NCBI GenBank assembly: GCA_005239165.1
Contig: RAPG01000010.1
Span: 124,001-188,000 of the forward strand
Length of the DNA stretch: 64,000 bases
Direction: 5' to 3'
DNA from: Allopusillimonas ginsengisoli
Lineage (GTDB): Bacteria; Pseudomonadota; Gammaproteobacteria; Burkholderiales; Burkholderiaceae_B
Part shown: piece after piece, positions 24,153 to 33,763 of the stretch
Layout: each line of letters opens with the position of its first letter
Numbering within the stretch: position 1 is the first letter of the stretch
The notes under the pieces: generated by a model
What the model was told of the DNA's origin: nothing
The model's input: only the letters and a program-made list of their open reading frames with translations
The model's database searches: none
Position numbers and translations under genes: made by a program

Positions 24153-25129
24153 ACATGCACCTGCGCGCACATCACATGGCAGCGGCACTCATGGCCGGCT
24201 TGACCGCCAGGTGCAAGCACCTGCGGCAGCTCACAACCCGTCGTGGCCAGAGGGCAACGTGCCCGAAAAAAGCAGCCCTGCGGTAACTGGCGGTTGCCGG
24301 GCAGCTCGGTATCCTGCGGCTCACCGTCCAGAAACGGTTCGTCCATGCGTGGCACAGAATCCAGCAGCAATCGGGTATACGGATGCAAGGGATGCTCAAA
24401 CACCGCTGCAGCAGGCCCGGTCTCGACAATCTGCCCCAAATACATGACCGCAACACGATCACACATATGACGCACAACCGAAACGTTGTGCGAGATCAGC
24501 ACGTAGGTGAGCCCGCGCTGGGCCTGTAACTGCTGGAGCAGATTCAGTATCTGCGCCTGTACTGAAATATCCAGTGCTGATGTAGGCTCATCCAGCACGA
24601 TCACATCAGGTTCGGAGGCCATGGCCCGGGCAATGGCAATGCGCTGGCGCTGCCCTCCCGAAAACTCATGAGGGTAACGGCCAAGATGCTCACGACGCAG
24701 GCCCACCTGCTCGGCCAGTTCACCCGCCCGTTCACGCAGGGCACGGGTATCAAGCGAGCGTGCGGGCGCCGTGTTTGCGCGGCCTCGTGAGGCGACCATG
24801 ACGGGCTCCATGATGAGTTTCCACACGGGAAGTCGCGGATCCAGTGAAGACTGGGGGTCCTGAAACACAATCTGCAACCGTGCATCACCACGTCTGAACA
24901 CACCTGACGTGGGCGTCACCAGCCCCATGAGCAGGTTTGCCAGCGTCGTCTTGCCACACCCCGACTCACCCACAATACCCAGGGTTTCACCTTTGCGAAT
25001 ATCCAGCGTGATGCCGTTCAGCGCGTGGGCAAAGCGATTAGGCCGACCACGCCAGTCTGCGCCCACCGCAAACCGCAAGGTAACGTCCTCAAGCTCGAGC
25101 ACAGCAGGCGGCCTATTCATTTCACTCAC
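24149..25129 (-). CDS. ddpF: Dipeptide ABC transporter ATP-binding protein, DdpF/DppF type
   Basis: 326-residue ATPase of the oligopeptide/dipeptide class. Walker A is GESGCGKTT (about residues 53-61), the signature is FSGGQRQRIAIARAM, and Walker B is VIVLDEPTSALD. The oligopeptide-family C-terminal extension with Cys residues (GCFFRARCPLATTGCE) is present. It energises the permease with its partner DdpD, whose gene overlaps it by 8 bp upstream. It is the last gene of the six-gene operon beginning with the dipeptidase at 30764; the order X-A-B-C-D-F is the same as in E. coli ddp. Confidence 0.92.
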   Translation of the reverse strand: MSEMNRPPAVLELEDVTLRFAVGADWRGRPNRFAHALNGITLDIRKGETLGIVGESGCGKTTLANLLMGLVTPTSGVFRRGDARLQIVFQDPQSSLDPRLPVWKLIMEPVMVASRGRANTAPARSLDTRALRERAGELAEQVGLRREHLGRYPHEFSGGQRQRIAIARAMASEPDVIVLDEPTSALDISVQAQILNLLQQLQAQRGLTYVLISHNVSVVRHMCDRVAVMYLGQIVETGPAAAVFEHPLHPYTRLLLDSVPRMDEPFLDGEPQDTELPGNRQLPQGCFFRARCPLATTGCELPQVLAPGGQAGHECRCHVMCAQVHV

Positions 25130-26300
25130 TCTGGCTCACTCCCGCAGAGCGCGCAGGATGCCAGCACGCGTAGGCACGTTCTGGTGCTCCTGGCATAGGC
25201 TCCAGCGGTGGCTTCTGTCTGCACTGTTCATCCGCGAATGGACAGCGGTCACGAAAAGGACATCCTTCGGGCAGCGCACTCAGATCAGGCGCATGCCCCG
25301 GGATAGCCGGCAACTCAGTGCGCGGCAAGGCATTCTCGGGCAGCCCACGCAGCAGAGCCTGGGTATAAGGATGTGCAGGGCTTGCGATCAAGGATGCCGT
25401 GGGGCCTTGCTCTACCACCGACCCGGCATACATGACGTACACACGATCACAAAACTGCGACACCACCGCCATATCGTGAGTAATAAACAACACGGCAGTG
25501 CCCAGGGCACGTGCTTTCTGGCGTAACAGCAGCAACACCTGACGCTGTACCGTAACATCCAGCGCCGTGGTTGGTTCATCGGCGATAAGCAGCGAGGGAC
25601 TGCAGGAAAACGCCAATGCAATCATGATGCGCTGGCGCATGCCCCCCGACAACTCAAAGGGATACCGCTTGAGTACATCAACTGGATCACCAATATACAT
25701 ATCACGCAGCAGACGCTCCGCCCGCTCCAGCGCCTTTGCTGGCGATACCGGCTGGTGACGGCGGATAACATCTGCCAATTGCCGGCCCACTTTACGTGTG
25801 GGGTTCAGGGCAGTCATGGGTTCCTGAAAAATCATGGCCACATCGCGCCCGCGCATGGCGAGCAGCTCGGGTTCTTGCAAAGCAAAAACATCATGGCCCA
25901 ACACAGTGATAGCCCCCGCAGTTACCCTGAAGGCATCCTGCTGCAGCAAACGCAAAATCGCCATGGCGGTTACCGATTTACCCGACCCCGACTCGCCCAC
26001 CAGGCCCACGATTTCACCCTGATGCACCTGCAGGTTGACCCCATTGAGCGCCTTGACCACCCCCTTGAAGATAGGAAACTCAAGCGTTAGAGAAGAAATG
26101 TCGAGGACGGGCGCGTTCGCCGACAAACCGGGCGTGCCATGAGCGATATCATCCGACGCAGCGACCTTGCCGTTCTCATGCGCCCCTCGCTGGGCATGCC
26201 GGGCTGTTCCGGTCATGTCGGCACGCGTATTCCTGGCCGCGCCATTCATGTCATCGCCCCCAACCGATGAGCTCTGTGTGTTAAGCGCCTGCCCCATCAT
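25122..26300 (-). CDS. ddpD: Dipeptide ABC transporter ATP-binding protein, DdpD/DppD type
   Basis: 392-residue ATPase with Walker A GESGSGKSVTAM, signature LSGGMRQRIMIALAF, Walker B LLIADEPTTALD and the C-terminal Cys-containing oligopeptide domain (GCPFRDRCPFADEQC). The first about 65 residues (low complexity, rich in Gly, Ala, Asp and His) precede the normal domain start at VLDISSLTLEF and have no counterpart in DppD. The ATG at 26300 overlaps the ddpC stop as ATGA, which supports it; in-frame ATGs at 26249 and later are alternatives. It pairs with DdpF. Confidence 0.9.
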   Translation of the reverse strand: MMGQALNTQSSSVGGDDMNGAARNTRADMTGTARHAQRGAHENGKVAASDDIAHGTPGLSANAPVLDISSLTLEFPIFKGVVKALNGVNLQVHQGEIVGLVGESGSGKSVTAMAILRLLQQDAFRVTAGAITVLGHDVFALQEPELLAMRGRDVAMIFQEPMTALNPTRKVGRQLADVIRRHQPVSPAKALERAERLLRDMYIGDPVDVLKRYPFELSGGMRQRIMIALAFSCSPSLLIADEPTTALDVTVQRQVLLLLRQKARALGTAVLFITHDMAVVSQFCDRVYVMYAGSVVEQGPTASLIASPAHPYTQALLRGLPENALPRTELPAIPGHAPDLSALPEGCPFRDRCPFADEQCRQKPPLEPMPGAPERAYACWHPARSAGVSQSE

Positions 26301-27184
26301 CGTGCCTTCAGCTTAGGATCAAGCATGTCGCGCGCGGCATCTCCCAGCAAGTTAAACCCTGCCGCCGTAATAAGAATGGCAAAACCCGGAAACACGGCAT
26401 ACCACCACTGATCAAGAAAGTAATTGCGGCCTGTGGCCACCATGGCACCCCATTCTGCCGTAGGCTGCTGAGCCCCCAGACCAATAAAGCCAAGTGCGGC
26501 CGCCATCAGAATGGCTGCACCGATGTCCAGCGTAGCCTGCACAATGAGTGGGGCCAGCGCATTGCGCGCAATATGCCAGCTCACAATCTGACGACGCCCC
26601 GCCCCAAACGTGACGGCGGCCTTAACGTAGGCCATCTCACGCAGGCTAAGGGCCTGCCCGCGTGCCAGACGTACATAAAACGGAATACGCACCAGGGTAA
26701 TCGCCAGCATGGCATTAAACAGGCTGGCACCCAGCGCTGCTGCCAGGGCCATCGTCAACACCAGCGAAGGCACTGACAGAACAACATCCATGACACGCAT
26801 GATGACGTGATCGGTACGGCCGCCAATAACGCCCGAGAAACAGCCAATAACCGACCCAACCACGCTGGAGACAAAGGCCACGAACAGGCCCACCCCTACC
26901 GATTGCTGGCCGCCAAAAAGCACACGGCTGAAAATGTCACGCCCCACCTCATCGGTGCCGAACCAGTGTGCAGCTGAAGGTGGCTGCAGTCGATGCACCA
27001 GACTGATGGCATCAGGGTCATACGGCGCAATCCAGCCCGCACAGACAACCGCCGTACAGACAAACACAATAATGGCCAGCCCCGCCATAGCCAGCGGGCT
27101 TTTGCGTATCTGGTAGAAGAAATAAGACCATGCATGGCGCCATGAGCCTGCGGCGGCAACGGCCGGTACGGATGCTTCACTCAC
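26297..27184 (-). CDS. ddpC: Dipeptide ABC transporter permease, DdpC/DppC type
   Basis: 295-residue inner-membrane permease with six predicted helices. The N-terminal WIAPYDPDAISLVHRLQPPSAAHWFGTDEVGRDIFSRVLFG region is diagnostic of the DppC/OppC group, and the EAA-loop (SLREMAYVKAAVTFGAGRRQIVSWHIARNAL) that docks to the ATPases is clear. It forms a heterodimer with the DdpB permease encoded upstream. The 120 bp between ddpB and ddpC is unusual for this operon and contains no gene that I can support. Confidence 0.93.
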   Translation of the reverse strand: MSEASVPAVAAAGSWRHAWSYFFYQIRKSPLAMAGLAIIVFVCTAVVCAGWIAPYDPDAISLVHRLQPPSAAHWFGTDEVGRDIFSRVLFGGQQSVGVGLFVAFVSSVVGSVIGCFSGVIGGRTDHVIMRVMDVVLSVPSLVLTMALAAALGASLFNAMLAITLVRIPFYVRLARGQALSLREMAYVKAAVTFGAGRRQIVSWHIARNALAPLIVQATLDIGAAILMAAALGFIGLGAQQPTAEWGAMVATGRNYFLDQWWYAVFPGFAILITAAGFNLLGDAARDMLDPKLKAR

Positions 27185-27304
27185 GCAGCAAACCCCATTG
27201 ACAGAGTAGTGCGGGCCGCCCGCTCAACAAAAGCGTCACACACGCCATAAACCTCACTACGGTGCGGCACGGCGCAGCGGCCCATGACAACAACAGCGAC
27301 CACG

Positions 27305-28321
27305 CTAGCTAACCCCCGTAATACGCGGATCAAGCCAGCGATACACCAGATCGACCAGCAAGTTGACCAGCACATAAGCAAAAGACACCACCACGGCAAA
27401 CCCCATGACAGCAGGAAAATCCAGGGCCTGTATGGAATCCACCACATAAGCACCCATACCCGGCCAGCCAAACACGGTTTCGGTCAGCACTGCCCCGTAC
27501 AGCAGATCACCCAGCGCCAGACCCAGCACGGTCACCGACGGAATCAAGGCATTGGGCAAAGCCTGACGAAACACCACCGCCCAACGCGACAGGCCAAACG
27601 CACGCGCCGTGCGCACATAGTCTTCACCCAGTTGCTCCAGCATGGCCGAACGAATCTGCCGCGCCACCACACCCAGATGCACAAAGCCCAGCGTAAATGC
27701 AGGAAGCACCAGATGCTTTAAGGCATTGAGAAAAACCGGGATATTCCAGGTGAGCAAGGAATCAATCAAAAAAAGACCCGTAATATCGGTGGGCGGCGCC
27801 ATGCCCTGCTCCAGCCGACCGCCACCAGGAAGCCAGCCCAACCGCCCGTAAAAAAGCACAATCAAACCCAAACCCAGCCAGAAGGCGGGAGTTGAAATTC
27901 CTGTCACTGAAATAGTACGCACCAGCTGATCGATAGGCTTGTTGCGATAAACCGCCGACAACACCCCCAGCGGAATACCCACTACCGTCGCCAGAACCAA
28001 CGCGACCAGGGCCAGCTCAAGCGTGGCCGGGAAAAACGCCGCAATGTCTTCCAGCACCGGTCTGCTGGTGCGTATGGACGTACCCAGATCGCCGTGTACC
28101 AGCCCTACAAGATAATTCCAGTACTGCTGATACAGGGGCAGATCCAGGCCCAGCTTGGTGCGTATGGCTGCAACAATTTCATCTGTGGCACGGTCGCCGG
28201 CAATAAGCCGCGCCGGGTCACCCGGAATGAGATGAGAGATGATGAAGGTGATCAGCGACACGCCGATCACCACCATCACCACGCCTGGCAGGCGTTTTCT
28301 AACTATCGTGAACCACGACAT
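27305..28321 (-). CDS. ddpB: Dipeptide ABC transporter permease, DdpB/DppB type
   Basis: 338-residue permease with six predicted helices. The start FTIVRKRLPGVVMVVIGVSLITFIISHLIPGDPARLIAG and the coupling loop ARAFGLSRWAVVFRQALPNALIPSVTVLGL are typical for DppB. It begins 10 bp after the stop of the binding-protein gene ddpA, as expected for one transcript, and pairs with DdpC. Confidence 0.94.
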   Translation of the reverse strand: MSWFTIVRKRLPGVVMVVIGVSLITFIISHLIPGDPARLIAGDRATDEIVAAIRTKLGLDLPLYQQYWNYLVGLVHGDLGTSIRTSRPVLEDIAAFFPATLELALVALVLATVVGIPLGVLSAVYRNKPIDQLVRTISVTGISTPAFWLGLGLIVLFYGRLGWLPGGGRLEQGMAPPTDITGLFLIDSLLTWNIPVFLNALKHLVLPAFTLGFVHLGVVARQIRSAMLEQLGEDYVRTARAFGLSRWAVVFRQALPNALIPSVTVLGLALGDLLYGAVLTETVFGWPGMGAYVVDSIQALDFPAVMGFAVVVSFAYVLVNLLVDLVYRWLDPRITGVS

Positions 28322-28331
28322 GCGGTGCTGC

Positions 28332-29918
28332 CTACTTGCTCATATCGGCCACGTTGAAAACAGCCTCTAGCATGGGGTTAAAGACATAGCCTTTCACCTC
28401 ATTGCGCATGGCTGCCTGGTAGTTGGTCTGGAACAAATACGCATAAGCGGCATCTTTAACCACCTGCTGCTGCACCTGCTTATAAAGCGCAGCACGCTTG
28501 CCCTGATCGGCCAGCACGGCGGCCTCTCGCAACCAGGTATCAACCTGAGGGTTGGAATAGAACGAGCGATTACCGGCCAGCCCTTGCTTGTCTGAATCAA
28601 ACCAGTAGCTGGTAAACATATACGGGTCGGCGAAATCAGGACTCCAGTTGCCGATAGAGATATCGAAGTCACCTTTGCCCAGATTTTCGCGCAGTGTCGC
28701 GTTTGCCAGCTTTTCGAGCTTTACATTAACGCCAATGCTGGCCAAGTTAGCCTGCACGGTAAGCGCAATGGGTTCCCAGTTGGGGTCCCGCGTTGAGTAA
28801 CGCAGCAACAGCGACGGCTTGGATTCACCTGAACGTTTCAACGCCGCTTTGGCCGCGTCCAGATCCTGCTTGGGCAAAGGCAGCGATTCGTCATAACCCC
28901 ACATGCCTTCGGGTATAGGGCCGCGCGTCTGCACCGCCTGTTTAAGCATAATGCCGTCAATAATGCCCTGGTAATCAAGGGCATCAACAACCGCATGCCG
29001 AAGGTCAGCATTCTTCAAAGGCCCTGTCTTGTTGTTCAGATACAGATACGTGACACGCAGCGACGGAAACTGATGCACAGTGACCGATGGCGCGGCCTTC
29101 AGTGCCACCACCTGATCTACCGGCATATCTTCTGCCACATCCAGATCACCCTTCTGTAGCTGCAGGCGACGGGACGATGCCTCGGGTACGATTTTGACCA
29201 CCATTTTGTCCAGCGTCGGCTTTTTGCTGCCGCCGTAATGGGGATTTTTCTCCAGTGTCAGAGCCTGCCCTTTTTGCCAGGAAACCAACCGGTAAGGCCC
29301 GGAGCCGGCTGTATGACTGGCCAGCCAGGTGTCTGCCTTATCGCCATGTTCTTTAACAATTTTCGGGTTGATGATGCCTGCACCGTTATTGGCCAGCGTA
29401 TAAAGAAACGGTGCAAAGGAGTTCTCAAGCGTAAACGTCACCGTCAGCGGGTCAGTCGCCGTCACTTTCAACGATGCCGGAAACGCTTCAGAGGGCCCCT
29501 GCTTGGCTTTCAACAAACGCTCGAACGAAAACTTGACGGCTTCGGCAGTTACATCAGAGCCATCATCAAATTTTTGCCCGGGGCGCAGCTTGAACATCCA
29601 GGTAAGGTTGTCAGGCGTAACTTCCCAGCTTTCTGCCAGATCACCCTCCACCTCGGTAGAACCCTTGCCGTTGACCTGCTTGTAACGCATCAGCTTCTGG
29701 TAGGCAGGGTACGTGACCGTCCAGTCGTTGTTATCAATCGTGACTGCAGGGTCTAGCGTCTGCGGATCTGCCGCCTTTCCAATAACCAGCGTATCAGGCG
29801 GCGTAACGGCACCAACGGCCAGCGACAAGGTTGCCAGGCTGATGCCTGCCATGACCGACACCAGATATTTCCTGCCCGCGCCAAAGGCATAACGCGGAGA
29901 AGTACTTTGCGAAACCAT
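28332..29918 (-). CDS. ddpA: Dipeptide-binding periplasmic protein, DdpA/DppA type
   Basis: Family 5 extracellular solute-binding protein of 528 residues. ATG at 29918 has GGAG upstream and opens a signal peptide (basic start, hydrophobic core VSVMAGISLATLSLAVGAV). The mature part shows VIGKAADPQTLDPAVTIDNNDW and LAESWEVTPDNLTWMFKLRPGQKFDDGSDVTAEAVKF in the order usual for this family. A 40-codon upstream extension to 30038 is open but not believable. With ddpX at the operon head, D-Ala-D-Ala is the likely ligand, an inference from gene order. Confidence 0.93.
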   Translation of the reverse strand: MVSQSTSPRYAFGAGRKYLVSVMAGISLATLSLAVGAVTPPDTLVIGKAADPQTLDPAVTIDNNDWTVTYPAYQKLMRYKQVNGKGSTEVEGDLAESWEVTPDNLTWMFKLRPGQKFDDGSDVTAEAVKFSFERLLKAKQGPSEAFPASLKVTATDPLTVTFTLENSFAPFLYTLANNGAGIINPKIVKEHGDKADTWLASHTAGSGPYRLVSWQKGQALTLEKNPHYGGSKKPTLDKMVVKIVPEASSRRLQLQKGDLDVAEDMPVDQVVALKAAPSVTVHQFPSLRVTYLYLNNKTGPLKNADLRHAVVDALDYQGIIDGIMLKQAVQTRGPIPEGMWGYDESLPLPKQDLDAAKAALKRSGESKPSLLLRYSTRDPNWEPIALTVQANLASIGVNVKLEKLANATLRENLGKGDFDISIGNWSPDFADPYMFTSYWFDSDKQGLAGNRSFYSNPQVDTWLREAAVLADQGKRAALYKQVQQQVVKDAAYAYLFQTNYQAAMRNEVKGYVFNPMLEAVFNVADMSK

Positions 29919-30134
29919 GGGGATACTCCGAAAAGGGAACGACAGATTGACTTGCTGGCCTTGCGGCCAAGCTGCCAGCTTACCGTCCGCAACCCATTTG
30001 GCTGCAGGGGGATTTACCCTAGTTTTTGAAATGAACAACGTGAAGAGGTGCAGTAGGCTTTACCCACATCCGTCTGCAAGGTCGCCGTTCGGCATGGATC
30101 ATGGCGTTATTGCATGTGCATACTGGGTGCACAG

Positions 30135-30764
30135 TTAACCCAACGTCCCCTGTGGGACTGCAGTGTTTGCACCTCCCGTCATCTCACGCACCAAGACTAC
30201 ATCGCTGTCGAGCAAAGGGTAGCGATGAGCATCGGGCAATTCATAGTGCCACCACTCCGTCGCGATGGCCTTAAAGCCCGCATGCAACATAATGCCCAGT
30301 AGCATGCTGCGGTTGCGTTGCGCCTCAACAGAAAGGTCATCACAGTCATGATGCGAGTGTGCTTCCATGGCATCAAAACCCGTACCCATATCGAGTTCGC
30401 AGCCATTACCGTCCAGCAGGGTGACATCGACCGCAACACCACGCGAATGATGTGAGCCTACAGATACATCCGACACATAGCGCGGATCGGGGCACAAGGC
30501 CCAGAATACCGCCTGTGCCGCAGGAGGCCGGTAGGCATCAAAAATTTTAAGGGTATAGCCAGCACGACGCGCCGCCTGCGCAGCCCGCGCCAAACAGGCC
30601 GCCGCGTCTGCGTGCAAGGCACATTGCGCCTGCGCATAAACAACATGCCCGGTGAAGTTTCGAGGCGTTGCATAAACAAGGTCAATAATCACCGGGAAAT
30701 CAGGCGGTGTAATGGTGACCAATGCAGAAGCAGAGTCTGTGGCGAGATGAGAAGTAGCGTGCAT
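30135..30764 (-). CDS. ddpX: D-alanyl-D-alanine dipeptidase, DdpX/VanX family
   Basis: Zinc dipeptidase of 209 residues that splits D-Ala-D-Ala. The VanX motif SxHxxGxAxD is SHHSRGVAVD (zinc ligands H106 and D113); EWWHYE supplies the catalytic Glu (E170) and the third ligand (H173); the DAYRPP Arg (R79) is also present. No signal peptide is obvious, so it should act in the cytoplasm on dipeptide imported by the ABC system downstream. ATG at 30764 gives the family's length; a 22-residue extension is open. It heads the operon ddpXABCDF. In E. coli this set lets cells use peptidoglycan-derived D-Ala-D-Ala. Confidence 0.92.
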   Translation of the reverse strand: MHATSHLATDSASALVTITPPDFPVIIDLVYATPRNFTGHVVYAQAQCALHADAAACLARAAQAARRAGYTLKIFDAYRPPAAQAVFWALCPDPRYVSDVSVGSHHSRGVAVDVTLLDGNGCELDMGTGFDAMEAHSHHDCDDLSVEAQRNRSMLLGIMLHAGFKAIATEWWHYELPDAHRYPLLDSDVVLVREMTGGANTAVPQGTLG

Positions 30765-31232
30765 GAATAAACGATGGATGGCGTTGCCGGTAAAAAAAAC
30801 CTGAGAAAGCCGCTGCATTGCGGCATACATGGTGCCATTTATTACGATAGCCTATAAGGCAAGGCATTGCTTTGCACATCGCCCGTCCGTACCCCCGTGT
30901 TTACCCTTGCGCCGATTTACACCTCGCGGCTCAGGTCTTACTATGGCGTACAGGCAGAACACTGATCCGCATAGCAGAACAACCAAGCATTCCAATCACC
31001 ATGGCAGCGGAACGCATCCTCCTTTATTGGCGGTCGGCGCTGCAGCAGCCAACGGCACATAAGCGGCGTGCGGCCAATATTCAGCGAAAACCCGCCAGTC
31101 CGATCGGGCAAGTGGGTTGACCTTGCACATGACCATCCGTGTTCAGCATGCCATTGGTCGACGTGTTCATTGCTTGTTGCGTATGTTCGTGCCCGTGTCC
31201 GCTAAAGTTAATTTAATCACAAAGAGGTTTGT
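30765..31232. other. Divergent intergenic region between ddpX and the SDR gene
   Basis: About 470 bp. The plus-strand frames of 77-82 codons here have no ribosome sites and no recognisable sequence. It must hold the divergent promoters of the ddp operon and of the SDR gene; I could not pick out convincing -35/-10 pairs. AAGAGG just before 31233 is the SDR gene's ribosome site. Confidence 0.5.
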
Positions 31233-32006
31233 ATGAGTGTAAAAGCACTGTTCCAGCTCGATGGCAAAGTGGCCCTGATAACAGGCGGGTCGCGCGGCCT
31301 GGGGCTGCAGATTGCCGAAGCACTGGGCGAGATGGGTTGCAAGGTCGTCATCACAGCTCGCAAAGCGCACGAACTTGAAGAGGCAAAAACACACCTTGAA
31401 GGCATGGGCATTACCGTGCAGACCATTGTCAGCGACTTGCAAGACTTCGACACCATCCCGCAAATAGTGGACACAGCCATCGCCGGTTCGGGCGATATAG
31501 ACATTCTTGTGAACAACGCCGGCACAACCTGGGGTGCCCCCACCGAAGAGCACCCCGACGAGGCATGGCATAAAGTCATGAACCTGAACGTCAACGCCCC
31601 CTTCTTTCTGGCGCGCGAAGTAGGTCGCCGCTGCATGATCCCTCGCGGCCACGGCAAAATCATCAACATCGCTTCGGTAGCCGGACTCAAAGGCATGCGT
31701 CCGGGCGTACACACAATTGGCTACCACACCTCAAAAGCGGCGGCCATCAACTTTACCCGCGCCCTGGCGTCAGAGTGGGGGCACTACGGCATTAACGTCA
31801 ACGCCATCTGCCCCGGGTTTTTCCCGTCAAAGATGACAGCAGGGCTGCTCGACAAAATGGCAGACGGCATCATCGCCAATACCCCGCTGCGCAGGCTGGG
31901 CGGCGACGATGACCTCAAAGGCGCTGCCCTGTTTCTGGCCAGCGAAGCCTCACGTCATGTAACTGGCCAGTATCTGGCTGTTGACGGTGGGGCGTCGATT
32001 GGGTGA
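31233..32006 (+). CDS. Short-chain dehydrogenase/reductase, gluconate 5-dehydrogenase-like
   Basis: 257-residue classical SDR. The cofactor motif TGGSRGLG is at residues 17-24, NNAG near 94-97, and the catalytic triad is S148, Y164, K168 (YHTSK). R21 and R43 after the first strand suggest NADP(H), though this is only a hint. The C-terminal VTGQYLAVDGG is standard. Closest remembered relatives are gluconate 5-dehydrogenase and similar sugar-acid or 3-oxoacyl reductases; the substrate is open. Single gene, closed by the strong terminator at 32117-32150. Confidence 0.9.
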   Translation: MSVKALFQLDGKVALITGGSRGLGLQIAEALGEMGCKVVITARKAHELEEAKTHLEGMGITVQTIVSDLQDFDTIPQIVDTAIAGSGDIDILVNNAGTTWGAPTEEHPDEAWHKVMNLNVNAPFFLAREVGRRCMIPRGHGKIINIASVAGLKGMRPGVHTIGYHTSKAAAINFTRALASEWGHYGINVNAICPGFFPSKMTAGLLDKMADGIIANTPLRRLGGDDDLKGAALFLASEASRHVTGQYLAVDGGASIG

Positions 32007-32116
32007 GGTGCAGCCTGCTTGCCCACGCTACTACAGCCTATACTGATTCCTCGCTGCGGCTCGACAACGTTATCTTTCTGGACTCAGGGCGCGGTCTTAC
32101 CTGGCAAGCACGCAAG

Positions 32117-32150
32117 AAAAAGCCTGTAACCACGGTGGTTACAGGCTTTT
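32117..32150. terminator. Bidirectional Rho-independent terminator between the SDR gene and ssb
   Basis: A-run, then AGCCTGTAACC and its complement GGTTACAGGCT around a five-base centre, followed by TTTT. The stem is flanked by A's on one side and T's on the other, so it works for both strands; it lies between two convergent genes (SDR stop 32006, ssb stop 32229). Confidence 0.9.
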
Positions 32151-32228
32151 TACTGTTGCAATGTAATGACTGCCAATGACTGCTGGAGAATTTACACCAG
32201 CGCAGACACTGAGCAGCTTGCGAACCGC

Positions 32229-32750
32229 TCAGAACGGGATATCGTCATCCATATCAGCCAGATTGGCGGCGGCAGGCGCTGCAGCGGCCGGGCGACCCTG
32301 GCTTTGCTGACCCTGAGCCGGACGCGGTGCGCGCTGTTGCTGCTGCTGAGGTGCCTGGTTGTACTCGTCACCGCCACCGCCACCGCCACCGCCTATGCTG
32401 GCCTCGCCGCTTTCACGACCGCCCAGCATCTGCATTTGGTCGGCAACAATGTCGGTACTGTAGCGGTCAGCACCGGTTTCTTTGTCTTGCCATTTTCGGG
32501 TTTTGAGACGGCCCTCTACGTAGACGGCACGCCCCTTCTTCAGGTATTCGCCGGCAATCTCGGCCAGGCGGTTGTAAAACACGACGCGATGCCACTCGGT
32601 TTCTTCGCGGCGCTCACCTGAGGCCTTGTCTTTCCAGGCAGATGTCGTGGCAATGGATACGTTACAAATGGCCGCGCCGTCCGGGCTGTAGCGGACTTCA
32701 GGGTCGCGACCCAGGTTGCCCACGAGAATGACTTTGTTTACTGAGGCCAT
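32229..32750 (-). CDS. ssb: Single-stranded DNA-binding protein SSB
   Basis: 173-residue SSB. The OB-fold starts [20 protein letters not shown] and includes [24 protein letters not shown] flexible linker follows, with a run of eight glycines and a Gln-rich stretch, and it ends in the acidic tip DMDDDIPF that recruits repair and replication partners. The ssb - MFS - uvrA arrangement is common in Alcaligenaceae. The 170 bp upstream to the MFS gene holds no other gene. Confidence 0.98.
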   Translation of the reverse strand: MASVNKVILVGNLGRDPEVRYSPDGAAICNVSIATTSAWKDKASGERREETEWHRVVFYNRLAEIAGEYLKKGRAVYVEGRLKTRKWQDKETGADRYSTDIVADQMQMLGGRESGEASIGGGGGGGGDEYNQAPQQQQQRAPRPAQGQQSQGRPAAAAPAAANLADMDDDIPF

Positions 32751-32920
32751 GAATACACCTTTAGATCTGAAAATTTAGATAGATACGCCATTATCGACTA
32801 TTTTGAAGTGACGGGGCTACCGGGTGCGCGCACAATTTGCCCGCCCTGTATGAGGCAAGCTATTCAAACCCTGCCAACCCCCGCCCAGGCTACGCAGGCC
32901 GCCAAGCCTCGCGGCGCGCT

Positions 32921-33763
32921 TCAGGTTTTGTCCTTGAACCCACGCGCGGTCAAAAACCAGACAAATGTCAGCCCGGCTGCCAGCAGAAATACGGCTGCAC
33001 TACGCCCCGAGGCGGCCAGCAAACCACCTACCGTTGCCCCCATAAACACACCCAGCGACTGGGCTGTGTTGTAAAACCCCAGGGCCAGCCCTTTGTACTC
33101 GGGCGGCGCCACACGTGACACCAGTGAGGGTTGCAGAGCTTCAAGAATGTTGAAGGCGATGAAGAACCCAACCATCAAGGCTACCAGAGCCAGAAAATTA
33201 TGTCGTGCCAGAGGCATCAGCGCCAGCACAACCACCAACCCTGCAACCGCGATTTCGAGTGCAATTTTATGCGCATGGCGCGTTTCGGTATAAAACACCG
33301 CCGGCACCATGAGCACAAACGACAGCAAGATAACCGGCAGATACACTTCCCAGAGAGTAGAAGTGTCATACCCGCCCAGTGTGGCCAGCATCCCTGGCGC
33401 AACAATAAACAGCGCCATCAATACAAAGTGCAGACAGAACACGCCAAAATTAAGACGCAACAGATCGGCATGGCCCAACACGTCGCGTACACGGGCCTGA
33501 ATAATTGGCATACGCGCCTGGGGTACCGAAGGCACCACAAAACTTGCAATCAGCAGGCAAACGAAACCCAGCAGGCTGATGGCCCAGAACAGCCCTGAAA
33601 GCCCGAACTCGCCCACCAGCATGGGCGAGACCACCAGCGACACAGCAAACGAAATGCCAATGGAGCCGCCAATCATGGCCATGGCGCGCGTGCGCACCTC
33701 AGGCCGGGTGGCGTCTGCGACCCAGGCGGTAATGGCCGCCGACACAGCACCCACGCCCTGCAC
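32921..33763 (-). CDS. MFS transporter, C-terminal part (separated by a frameshift)
   Basis: Carries helices 5 to 12 of a drug/sugar-phosphate type major facilitator, beginning QGVGAVSAAITAWVADATRPEVRTRAMAMIGGS-like sequence, the motif C region in helix 5, and the second-half loop. The natural reading joins it to the upstream frame through TLTG-ILVGRIVQGVGA if one base is added at about 33782. Corrected, the whole gene (34128 to 32921) would encode about 402 residues, normal for the family. The position between ssb and uvrA is conserved in related bacteria; the transported substrate is not known. Confidence 0.85.
   Translation of the reverse strand: MQGVGAVSAAITAWVADATRPEVRTRAMAMIGGSIGISFAVSLVVSPMLVGEFGLSGLFWAISLLGFVCLLIASFVVPSVPQARMPIIQARVRDVLGHADLLRLNFGVFCLHFVLMALFIVAPGMLATLGGYDTSTLWEVYLPVILLSFVLMVPAVFYTETRHAHKIALEIAVAGLVVVLALMPLARHNFLALVALMVGFFIAFNILEALQPSLVSRVAPPEYKGLALGFYNTAQSLGVFMGATVGGLLAASGRSAAVFLLAAGLTFVWFLTARGFKDKT

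Noticed and set aside
32370..32400. Trinucleotide-like GCC/ACC repeat in ssb
   Set aside because: It is the coding sequence of the glycine linker, normal for bacterial SSB.
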